Source of the DNA: Betaproteobacteria bacterium
Lineage (GTDB): Bacteria > Pseudomonadota > Gammaproteobacteria > Burkholderiales > Burkholderiaceae_C
NCBI GenBank assembly: GCA_005884255.1
Contig: VBDL01000482.1
Location: forward strand, 1 to 5,652
Length of the DNA stretch: 5,652 nt
Direction of reading: 5' to 3'
Both the position numbers and the translations under genes were made by a program. Below, one piece after another: positions 1-5,013 of this stretch. The stretch's first letter is position 1; each line of letters begins with the position of its first letter. The notes beneath the pieces were generated by a model. That model was not told the origin of the DNA, searched no databases, and saw only the letters and a list, made by a program, of their open reading frames with translations.

Positions 1-245
1 TCCTGCAGAGCCTGATGGTCGCGGCAAGGGCGCGAGGCCTCGACACCTGCCCCCAGGTCGCGTTCACGAAGTTCCACCGTGTCATTGCCGCGCAGCTCGG
101 CATCCCGGATCACGAGCTGCTCGTGTGCGGGATGAGCCTCGGATATGCCGACCCGAGCCGGATCGAGAACTCTCTGGTGACCGAACGCGAGCCGGTCCAC
201 CGCTTCACGACCTATCACGACAACAAGACGGAGACACCCGAATGA
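1..245 (+). CDS. Nitroreductase-family flavoprotein, C-terminal part (5' end outside window)
   Basis: The open frame enters from the left edge (first full codon at base 3) and ends with TGA at 243-245, leaving about 80 C-terminal residues. The stretch reading LQSLMVAARARGLDTCPQ, then FTKFHRVIAAQLGIP, then LLVCGMSLGYAD and a closing LVTEREPV, is the characteristic end of the NfnB/PnbA-like nitroreductases. These are FMN-dependent NAD(P)H oxidoreductases of roughly 220 residues that reduce nitro groups, quinones or enones in the cytoplasm. In this family the GMSLGYAD region lies near the FMN and dimer interface (family knowledge). The FMN-binding N-terminal part is not in the window, so substrate type cannot be judged. 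Its stop codon overlaps the start of the acyl-CoA ligase (ATGA at 242-245), which places it as an upstream member of the same operon. An in-frame ATG at 15 is internal and not the true start. Confidence 0.85.
   Translation, partial: LQSLMVAARARGLDTCPQVAFTKFHRVIAAQLGIPDHELLVCGMSLGYADPSRIENSLVTEREPVHRFTTYHDNKTETPE
230..245 (+). promoter_or_regulatory. Ribosome binding site and ATGA coupling for the acyl-CoA ligase
   Basis: GGAG at 230-233 lies 8 bases before the ATG at 242. The ATG shares bases with the TGA stop of the preceding nitroreductase (ATGA, 242-245). This arrangement decides the start codon and suggests termination-reinitiation coupling. Confidence 0.65.
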
Positions 246-1912
246 GCGCACAGGCCTATGGGCAAGGATTGGATCGAACGCCCGCCAACCACGTTCCCCT
301 CAGTCCGCTGCGCTTTCTCGACCGAAGCGCAGCCGTCTATCCGGATCGCGTTGCGTTGATCCACGGTGGGCTGCGCCAGACATGGGCGCAGACGCGCGAG
401 CGCTGCTATCGCCTGGCTTCGGCCCTGGTCGGCCGCGGCGTCCGCCGCGGTGACACGGTGTCGATCATCGCGCCCAACACGCCGGCAATGCTCGAGGCTC
501 ATTTCGGAGTCCCGCTGGCCGGCGCCGTGCTCAACGCGATCAATTGCCGTCTGGACGCGGACGGCATCGCGTTCATCCTGAAGCACGGAGAGTGCAAGCT
601 GCTGCTCGTGGACCGCGAGTTCGCGCCTCTGGTCGCCAAGGCCATCTCCGGACTGGAGGTGCCCCCGGTCCTGGTCGACATCGACGATCCGGAATCCCCG
701 CCGGGACGCGCCATCGGCGTCACCGACTACGAGTCGCTGCTCGCGGAAGGCGATCCTTCGTTCGAGGGCGTCATGCCCCTCGACGAGTGGGAGGCGATCG
801 CGTTGAACTACACGTCGGGGACCACCGGTGACCCGAAGGGTGTCGTGCCCAGCCATCGCGGCACCTACCTGATGAGCCTGCTGCAGCTGACCGACTGGGC
901 TGTGCCGCGTGCCCCGGTCTATCTGTGGACGCTGCCGATGTTCCATGCGAACGGCTGGTGCTTCACGTGGGCGATCACGGCGGCCGCAGGCACGCACGTC
1001 TGTTTGCGCAAGGTCACTGCGCGCGGCATCTTCGACGCGATTGCCGAGCATGGCGCAGACCACTTCTGCGCGGCGCCGACCGTGATGGCCATGCTGGCCA
1101 ATGCGCCGCAGGAGGAGCGCAAGACCCTGCCGCGCCCGGTGCGCGTCCTGACCGCCGGGTCGCCTCCGCCAGCGGCTGTGCTCGAGGCGATCGCGGCGAT
1201 GGGCTTCGACGTGGACCACGTCTACGGCATCACGGAGGCGTCGGGTACGCCGGTGAGTTGTGCGTGGCAGCCCGCGTGGGACGCGCTGCCCGCGGGCAAA
1301 CGTGCCGGACTTCAGGCCCGGCAGGGCGTTAGGGCGGCAACGCTTGAAGGGTTGATGGTTGCCGATCCTGAGTCGATGCGGCCGGTACCGCACGATGGGG
1401 AAACACCCGGCGAGCTTCTGCTTCGCGGCAATACGGTGATGAAGGGGTACCTGAAGAACCCGGAGTCCACGCGCCGGGCGTTCGCAGGGGGCTGGTTCCA
1501 CACTGGCGATGTTGCCGTCGTCCATCCGGACGGCTACGTCCAGATCACTGACCGGTCGAAAGACGTCATCATCTCGGGCGGCGAGAACATTTCCTCGGTG
1601 GAGGTCGAGGACGTGCTTCACCGCCACCCGCAGGTGCTGCATGCAGCCGTGGTCGCACAGCCCGACGACAAGTGGGGCGAGGTTCCCTGTGCGTTCATCG
1701 AATTGAAGCCAGGCGTGCCAGCACCGACGGAGGCAGAGATCATCGCGTTCTGCCGTGAGCGCCTCGCGCACTTCAAGACGCCGCGACGTGTGTTGTTCAT
1801 GAAAGCAATGCCGAAGACGGGTACCGGCAAGATCCAAAAGTTCAAGCTTCGAGAGGCGGCCGGAAGCCGCGAGGCGATCACGCGGCTGGCGCAAGCTCCT
1901 GCGCATGAGTGA
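242..1912 (+). CDS. AMP-forming acyl-CoA ligase (DmdB/AAE-like acyl-activating enzyme)
   Basis: This 556-residue protein should convert a carboxylic acid, ATP and CoA into acyl-CoA, AMP and PPi via an acyl-adenylate. Visible motifs are the P-loop TSGTTGDPKG at 191-200, YGITEASG at 328-335, the ribose-binding TGD at 421-423 in GWFHTGD, GGEN at 446-449, and the C-terminal lysine K530 in PKTGTGKIQK, which catalyses adenylation in the family. The segment CAWQPAWDALPAGKRAGLQARQGV-like (340-363) is typical of the subgroup containing 3-methylmercaptopropionyl-CoA ligase DmdB and plant AAE1-type enzymes. That points to a short- or medium-chain or aromatic-like acid, but the substrate is not resolved. 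The usual HHRG after the P-loop reads SHRG here (204-207). The start at 242 is chosen because it is preceded by GGAG at 230-233 and overlaps the nitroreductase stop. An in-frame ATG at 125 would run deep into that gene. The 3' end overlaps the MaoC gene by 8 bases. Confidence 0.92.
   Translation: MSAQAYGQGLDRTPANHVPLSPLRFLDRSAAVYPDRVALIHGGLRQTWAQTRERCYRLASALVGRGVRRGDTVSIIAPNTPAMLEAHFGVPLAGAVLNAINCRLDADGIAFILKHGECKLLLVDREFAPLVAKAISGLEVPPVLVDIDDPESPPGRAIGVTDYESLLAEGDPSFEGVMPLDEWEAIALNYTSGTTGDPKGVVPSHRGTYLMSLLQLTDWAVPRAPVYLWTLPMFHANGWCFTWAITAAAGTHVCLRKVTARGIFDAIAEHGADHFCAAPTVMAMLANAPQEERKTLPRPVRVLTAGSPPPAAVLEAIAAMGFDVDHVYGITEASGTPVSCAWQPAWDALPAGKRAGLQARQGVRAATLEGLMVADPESMRPVPHDGETPGELLLRGNTVMKGYLKNPESTRRAFAGGWFHTGDVAVVHPDGYVQITDRSKDVIISGGENISSVEVEDVLHRHPQVLHAAVVAQPDDKWGEVPCAFIELKPGVPAPTEAEIIAFCRERLAHFKTPRRVLFMKAMPKTGTGKIQKFKLREAAGSREAITRLAQAPAHE
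1889..1904 (+). repeat. Small hairpin immediately before the maoC-like start
   Basis: GCGCA at 1889-1893 pairs perfectly with TGCGC at 1900-1904 around a 6-base loop. The stem ends at the base before the ATG at 1905 and lies inside the ligase coding region. Ribosomes translating the ligase would melt it, which fits coupled initiation, but a 5-bp stem may also be chance. Confidence 0.35.
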
Positions 1913-2393
1913 GGCGGCGTGCCCGCGACACGAGGTTGCTGCTGGAGAGCGGTTTTCCCGCGAACACACTTTCCGTGTCGAGGAAGTAATCGGGTTTGCG
2001 CTCGCCGCCGGAGACGACAACCCGCTTCACCATGATGCCGAGTTCGCCTCCAACACGCGCTTCGGCCGGTTGATCGTCAGCGGCACCCACACGACTGCGT
2101 TGCTGCTCGGACTCACCGCATCGCACTTCGCGAAGCAGGGTGCGGTGATCGGTGTTGGCTTCTCCGTGTCCTTCGAGCGGCCGGTATATGGAGATGAGCG
2201 CGTGACCCTGGAGTGGACAGTCGACACTGTGCGCCCTTGTTCGAAGGGGAGCGGCCAACGGGTAGATCTGAAGGGCGGTCTGCGCAACGCGCGCGACGAG
2301 GTCTGCGTCTCGGCGACCGGCACGGTGCTGATTGGACTCGATCTATCCGTTGGCGCTGCGGGTTCGATGAACCATGACAGCGGCGAGCGATAG
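1905..2393 (+). CDS. MaoC-like hot-dog dehydratase, probable (R)-specific enoyl-CoA hydratase
   Basis: The 162-residue protein has the MaoC/R-hydratase signature: FALAAGDDNPLHHD at 31-44, followed by FASNTRFGRLIVSGTHT. By comparison with (R)-specific enoyl-CoA hydratases (motif DxNPLH, catalytic Asp31/His36 in the Aeromonas enzyme), the catalytic pair here should be D37 and H42. The length is close to that of single-domain R-hydratases. The expected reaction is addition of water to a trans-2-enoyl-CoA, giving an (R)-3-hydroxyacyl-CoA, in the cytoplasm as a dimer. Some MaoC relatives dehydrate other hydroxyacyl-CoA compounds, so the exact substrate is open. The start at 1905 overlaps the ligase stop by 8 bases and has no clear Shine-Dalgarno sequence, consistent with translational coupling to the ligase. 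Following the ligase, it probably acts on a CoA ester derived from the ligase product. It ends with TAG at 2391-2393 and converges on lysR. Confidence 0.88.
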   Translation: MSEAACPRHEVAAGERFSREHTFRVEEVIGFALAAGDDNPLHHDAEFASNTRFGRLIVSGTHTTALLLGLTASHFAKQGAVIGVGFSVSFERPVYGDERVTLEWTVDTVRPCSKGSGQRVDLKGGLRNARDEVCVSATGTVLIGLDLSVGAAGSMNHDSGER

Positions 2394-2597
2394 ATGACCA
2401 GCTGTCGAACCCTGCGCATGCGTACGTACATACCCGGGAATGTCCTCTGACCGACATTCAGCACTTTGGGCGGTGCCTAGCATGGACCCTATCCGCAATG
2501 TTCTCCGGGAGACATTAAGCATGCCGCAGTCAGACGGCCCACGTGAGCTGGAAGTCGGGTGACTGGCATCTCTACTCAAACATAGTGGGCGCGCCAC
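2394..2597. other. Convergent spacer without a convincing gene
   Basis: This spacer separates the 3' end of the MaoC-like gene from the 3' end of lysR as it now reads. If the ancestral lysR stop was near 2710, the non-coding stretch is about 316 bases. Only very short open frames are present (for example an 18-codon frame from the ATG at 2394), without family resemblance. It contains small palindromes around 2415-2429 and one 7-bp inverted repeat at 2438-2459, and it looks richer in A/T than the flanking genes. Confidence 0.6.
2438..2459. repeat. 7-bp inverted repeat in the convergent spacer, weak terminator candidate
   Basis: GAATGTC at 2438-2444 is the exact reverse complement of GACATTC at 2453-2459, with an 8-base loop. 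It sits 45 bases beyond the maoC-like stop in the spacer between convergent genes, where a bidirectional terminator would be expected. No T-tract follows on either strand, so an intrinsic terminator is not well supported. Confidence 0.3.
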
Positions 2598-3581
2598 TCA
2601 GGGCGCTATCGCTCGGATGATCGTCGGCCGATTCGGCAAAGGCCAATGCCTTTCGGCTTTGATGCCTTGAAAGCACCGGCGTGTCGATGCGGCACCTCGC
2701 CTGTAATGATCAGCCGGCTGCGACCGCTGCCTGTGCGGCAAGCCAGAATGCCTCGGCGGCCTTGCCCAGAGCGGCACGGCCACGACGAGCCGGCCACCTT
2801 CGATGTCGTCGCCGACCAGTAGCTGCGGCAGCCAAGCCAAGCCGCGGCCGTCGAGCGCCATCGTGCGCAGCACCGAAGCCAAATGAGCCGTCAGGACGTT
2901 CGGCGCGTGCAGACGGTCCAGCGCCGGTCCCTTCAGCTCGCGCAGGATGCGGCCCAATCCCGACTCGGAGCTGTAGCTCAGCAGATGGACCGCGGCCGAC
3001 TTGCCGTCGGGTGGCAGCCGATGGACCGGGCAACCAGACTTGTCGGGTGCCGAGACCGGAATCAGCCGATCCGTGCCGACGACCAAGCTCGGGCACCCGG
3101 CTTCGTCCAACGGTCCGCGCACGCGCGCGTGGCCGTGGGCGAGCATGAACTGCGCCTGGCTTTGAAGCACGAGCGCTTCGCACTTCTGCTGCACGTCGGA
3201 GACAAGCTGGATGGGACCGACGGCCGTCTGCATTTCCAGCGCACGCAGCCAGCGTGGCATGAAGGTGAACGACAGCGCGTGCGTCGAGGCGAAGCGCAGC
3301 GTCGTCGAGCTGGCCTCGGCAATGGCGCGGGCTTCACCCGGGATGCGAGCGACTTCGGCCTGCAGATCCTGCGCGACCTGTCGGAACCATTGGCCCACTT
3401 CGGTCAGCTGAGCCGGTTGCGAGCTGCGGTCGAACAAGTCGACCCCGAGCCACTCTTCCAGGGCGCGCACACGGCGGCTGAACGCCGGCTGCGTCATGTG
3501 GCGCTCGTCGGCCGCGCGCGAGAAGTTGCCGCTGGCCGCCAGCGCCGCGAAGTCGTCGAGCCACGAGAGGTTCATGGTCAT
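2598..3581 (-). CDS. LysR-type transcriptional regulator with a frameshifted C-terminus
   Basis: The N-terminus is a typical LysR winged helix-turn-helix (residues 1-60, with FAALAASGNFSRAADERHMT, QPAFSRRVRALEEWLGVDLFDR and LTEVG). It is followed by the effector-binding domain from about residue 92 (LRFASTHALSF) to GLAWLPQLLVGDDIEGGRLV at 248-266. After that, the protein leaves family sequence and reads an arginine- and proline-rich tail to residue 327. The expected ending, RAALGKAAEAFWLAAQAA, is present in another - strand frame that stops at 2710-2712. About 15-20 residues normally linking the two parts are missing. This indicates a small out-of-frame deletion near 2780-2795, or a sequence error. 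The intact gene would have ended near 2710. The start at 3581 is preceded by GAAAG 7 bases upstream; a second ATG at 3575 is possible. It is divergent from the tartrate dehydratase gene, so it is probably that gene's regulator. Whether the protein is active is uncertain. Confidence 0.85.
   Translation of the reverse strand: MTMNLSWLDDFAALAASGNFSRAADERHMTQPAFSRRVRALEEWLGVDLFDRSSQPAQLTEVGQWFRQVAQDLQAEVARIPGEARAIAEASSTTLRFASTHALSFTFMPRWLRALEMQTAVGPIQLVSDVQQKCEALVLQSQAQFMLAHGHARVRGPLDEAGCPSLVVGTDRLIPVSAPDKSGCPVHRLPPDGKSAAVHLLSYSSESGLGRILRELKGPALDRLHAPNVLTAHLASVLRTMALDGRGLAWLPQLLVGDDIEGGRLVVAVPLWARPPRHSGLPHRQRSQPADHYRRGAASTRRCFQGIKAERHWPLPNRPTIIRAIAP
2617..2678 (+). repeat. Left inverted copy of the lysR upstream region
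   Basis: Read on the + strand, this stretch matches the reverse complement of 3584-3650. The last 22 bases (2657-2678, beginning CTTTGATGCC and ending AAGCACCG) are identical. Further out, ATGAT, GTCGGC and CCAATGC match at the same spacing (about 21 of 33 positions by eye), with a 5-base gap before the core. In the right copy this is the lysR promoter and 5' leader. In the left copy it lies at the 3' side of lysR and is now read through as part of the shifted lysR tail. It could be a remnant of a second lysR-type promoter or a recombination product. Confidence 0.75.
2638..2653. repeat. Perfect 6-bp hairpin inside the left repeat copy
   Basis: AAAGGC at 2638-2643 and GCCTTT at 2648-2653 are exact reverse complements around the 4-base loop CAAT. 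The right copy keeps CCAATGC but lacks this symmetry. It could act as a weak terminator for either convergent transcript or as an operator. There is no clear T-tract. Confidence 0.35.
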
Positions 3582-3688
3582 GGCGGTGCTTTCAAGGCAT
3601 CAAAGACTAGATAAACAGCATTGGGCAAACGCGGCGTCGCCGACCATCATTTCGACACCGCAACCCCCGCGACCCGCAGGAGACAACC
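3582..3688. promoter_or_regulatory. Divergent lysR-tarD control region
   Basis: The 107 bases between the lysR start and the tarD GTG must hold promoters for both genes, and LysR regulators usually bind such divergent regions at T-N11-A dyads. I could not identify a convincing T-N11-A box or clear -35/-10 pairs. Visible elements are a palindrome CGGCG-T-CGCCG at 3632-3642, the segment around CAGCATTGGGCAAAC (3616-3630), part of which is conserved in the left repeat copy, and AGGAG at 3678-3682 serving tarD. Confidence 0.55.
3584..3650 (-). repeat. Right copy of the inverted repeat, lysR leader and upstream region
   Basis: This is the partner of 2617-2678 in inverted orientation; the 22-base core at 3584-3605 is identical. 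On the - strand it ends two bases before the lysR ATG, so the conserved core holds the lysR ribosome-binding region (GAAAG) and part of the 5' leader. The outer part lies in the lysR-tarD intergenic region. Confidence 0.75.
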
Positions 3689-4855
3689 GTGAAGATCGTC
3701 GAGATTCGTGAGAAGACCATCCCCATCAGCTCTGCCATCCGCAACGCCTACATCGACTTTAGCAAGATGAACCTCAGCCTCGTGGCCGTCGTCACCGACG
3801 TGATCCGCGACGGCAAGCCGGTGGTGGGCTACGGCTTCAACTCGAACGGCCGCTACGGTCAGGGCAACATGATGCGCGAGCGCTTCATCCCGCGCATCCT
3901 GGAGACCGCGCCCGATGCGCTGGTCGACGACAGCGGCAAGAACCTGGACCCGCACAAGATCTGGGCCGCCATGTTCAAGAACGAGAAGCCGGGCGGCCAC
4001 GGCGAGCGCTCGGTGGCCATCGGTACCATCGACATGGCCGTGTGGGACGCCGTGGCCAAGATCGAGGGCAAGCCGCTGTTCCAGCTGCTGTCTGACCGCT
4101 ACGGCAACGGCAAGCCCAACCGCAAGATCTTCGTCTATGCCGCAGGCGGCTACTACTACCCCGGGCAGGACTACAAGAAGCTGCAGGACGAGATGAAGAG
4201 CTACATCGACCGCGGCTACACGGTGGTGAAGAAGAAGATCGGCGGCGCCTCGCTCGACGAAGACCTGCGCCGCATCGACTCCATCATGGAAGTGCTGCAG
4301 GACGGCCAGAAGCTGTGCGTGGACGCCAATGGCCGCTTCGACCTGGAGACGGCGATCGCCTATGCGAAGGCGCTGTCGCAGTACGACCTGTTCTGGTACG
4401 AAGAGCCGGGCGACCCGCTGGACTTCGAGTTGCAGGCCACGCTGCGCCAGTACTACAAGAACCCGATGGCCACCGGCGAGGACCTGTTCTCGATGCAGGA
4501 CGCGCGCAACCTGATCCGCTACGGCGGCATGCGCCCCGACCGTGACTGGCTGCAGTTCGACTGCGCGCTGAGCTACGGCCTGGTCGAGTACCTGCGCACG
4601 CTGGAGATGCTGAAGGAACACGGTTGGTCGCCGAGCCGCTGCATCCCGCACGGCGGCCACCAGATGTCGCTGAACATCGCGGCCGGCCTGGGCTTGGGAG
4701 GCAATGAGTCGTACCCCGACCTGTTCCAGCCCTTCGGCGGCTTCCCCGACGGCGTGAAGGTCGACAACAGCTACGTCACGCTGCCCGACCTGCCGGGCAT
4801 CGGCTTCGAGGGCAAGGCCGATCTCTTCCGCGAGATGAAGGCGCTGGCCGGCTGA
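3689..4855 (+). CDS. tarD: D(-)-tartrate dehydratase (enolase superfamily)
   Basis: The 388-residue protein belongs to the mandelate racemase branch of the enolase superfamily and closely resembles, from memory, the characterised Bradyrhizobium D-tartrate dehydratase (389 residues). That enzyme dehydrates D(-)-tartrate to oxaloacetate in the cytoplasm with Mg2+. Hallmarks are the N-terminal ISSAIRNAYIDFSKM and GYGFNSNGRYGQG (47-59), GGHGERSVAIGTIDMAVWDA (102-121), and the catalytic K-x-K in VVKKKIGG (K181 and K183). Metal ligands are D212 in VDANGR, E238 in WYEE and E264 in TGED, and the catalytic H321 lies in CIPHGGHQMSLN. All acid-base and metal residues expected for the family are present. 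Translation starts at GTG (3689-3691) with AGGAG 6 bases upstream. It is divergent from lysR and followed after 158 bases by dctA. The product, oxaloacetate, feeds directly into the citric acid cycle. A related acid-sugar or diacid substrate cannot be excluded. Confidence 0.92.
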   Translation: MKIVEIREKTIPISSAIRNAYIDFSKMNLSLVAVVTDVIRDGKPVVGYGFNSNGRYGQGNMMRERFIPRILETAPDALVDDSGKNLDPHKIWAAMFKNEKPGGHGERSVAIGTIDMAVWDAVAKIEGKPLFQLLSDRYGNGKPNRKIFVYAAGGYYYPGQDYKKLQDEMKSYIDRGYTVVKKKIGGASLDEDLRRIDSIMEVLQDGQKLCVDANGRFDLETAIAYAKALSQYDLFWYEEPGDPLDFELQATLRQYYKNPMATGEDLFSMQDARNLIRYGGMRPDRDWLQFDCALSYGLVEYLRTLEMLKEHGWSPSRCIPHGGHQMSLNIAAGLGLGGNESYPDLFQPFGGFPDGVKVDNSYVTLPDLPGIGFEGKADLFREMKALAG

Positions 4856-4863
4856 TGGCCTGA

Positions 4864-4880
4864 CGGGGCCGAGCGCCCCG
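4864..4880 (+). terminator. GC-rich hairpin after tarD, possible terminator or processing site
   Basis: CGGGGC at 4864-4869 pairs perfectly with GCCCCG at 4875-4880 around the loop CGAGC, starting 9 bases after the tarD stop. Only ATTCGTTCC follows, a poor T-tract. It may therefore attenuate rather than block read-through into dctA, or protect the tarD mRNA 3' end. Confidence 0.5.
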
Positions 4881-4951
4881 ATTCGTTCCCCACGCTGCGG
4901 AAAGTCGCCCGTTCGAGGTGACAGGGGACAGCGCGCCTCACAGACATCGTT

Positions 4952-5000
4952 GCGACAGGCTTCGACGCCTTCGGACCACGAAGGCCGCGGGCCTTGTCGC
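4952..5000 (+). promoter_or_regulatory. Nested hairpin in the dctA leader
   Basis: An outer stem pairs GCGACAGGC (4952-4960) with GCCTTGTCGC (4991-5000), nine pairs with one bulged T at 4994. Inside it, GCCTTCG (4967-4973) pairs perfectly with CGAAGGC (4979-4985) around GACCA. The structure ends 3 bases before the dctA ribosome-binding site AGGAG (5004-5008). It could be an mRNA-stability or attenuation element. It matches no riboswitch class that I recognise. Confidence 0.45.
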
Positions 5001-5013
5001 GCCAGGAGACATC

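Noticed and set aside
125..241. Extended N-terminus for the acyl-CoA ligase from the ATG at 125
   Set aside because: It would overlap the nitroreductase by over 100 bases and adds an Arg-rich sequence unlike the family. The ATG at 242 has a ribosome-binding site and the usual ligase beginning.
215..2020. Long - strand open frame (601 codons) opposite the acyl-CoA ligase
   Set aside because: It is the antisense shadow of a GC-rich gene with strong family motifs on the + strand. Its translation is Arg/His-rich, has no recognisable domain, and spans into neighbouring genes.
2415..2429. Alternating palindromes (CGCATGCG and GTACGTAC)
   Set aside because: These are short self-complementary runs without repeats elsewhere or a functional context; chance is sufficient.
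2394..2450. 18-codon frame starting directly after the maoC-like stop
   Set aside because: It is very short, with no ribosome-binding site of its own and no recognisable sequence.
2883..3614. + strand open frame (243 codons) opposite lysR
   Set aside because: The lysR helix-turn-helix and effector domain on the - strand are clear. This frame is Arg/Gln-rich with no family resemblance.
2394..3688. Transposon or insertion sequence carrying lysR between terminal inverted repeats
   Set aside because: There is no transposase. The repeats coincide with the lysR leader, and no flanking target-site duplication is visible.
3647..4660. Long - strand open frame (337 codons) opposite tarD
   Set aside because: The repetitive Val/Ala/Leu/His composition is typical of reading GC-rich codons backwards, and tarD on the + strand explains the region fully.
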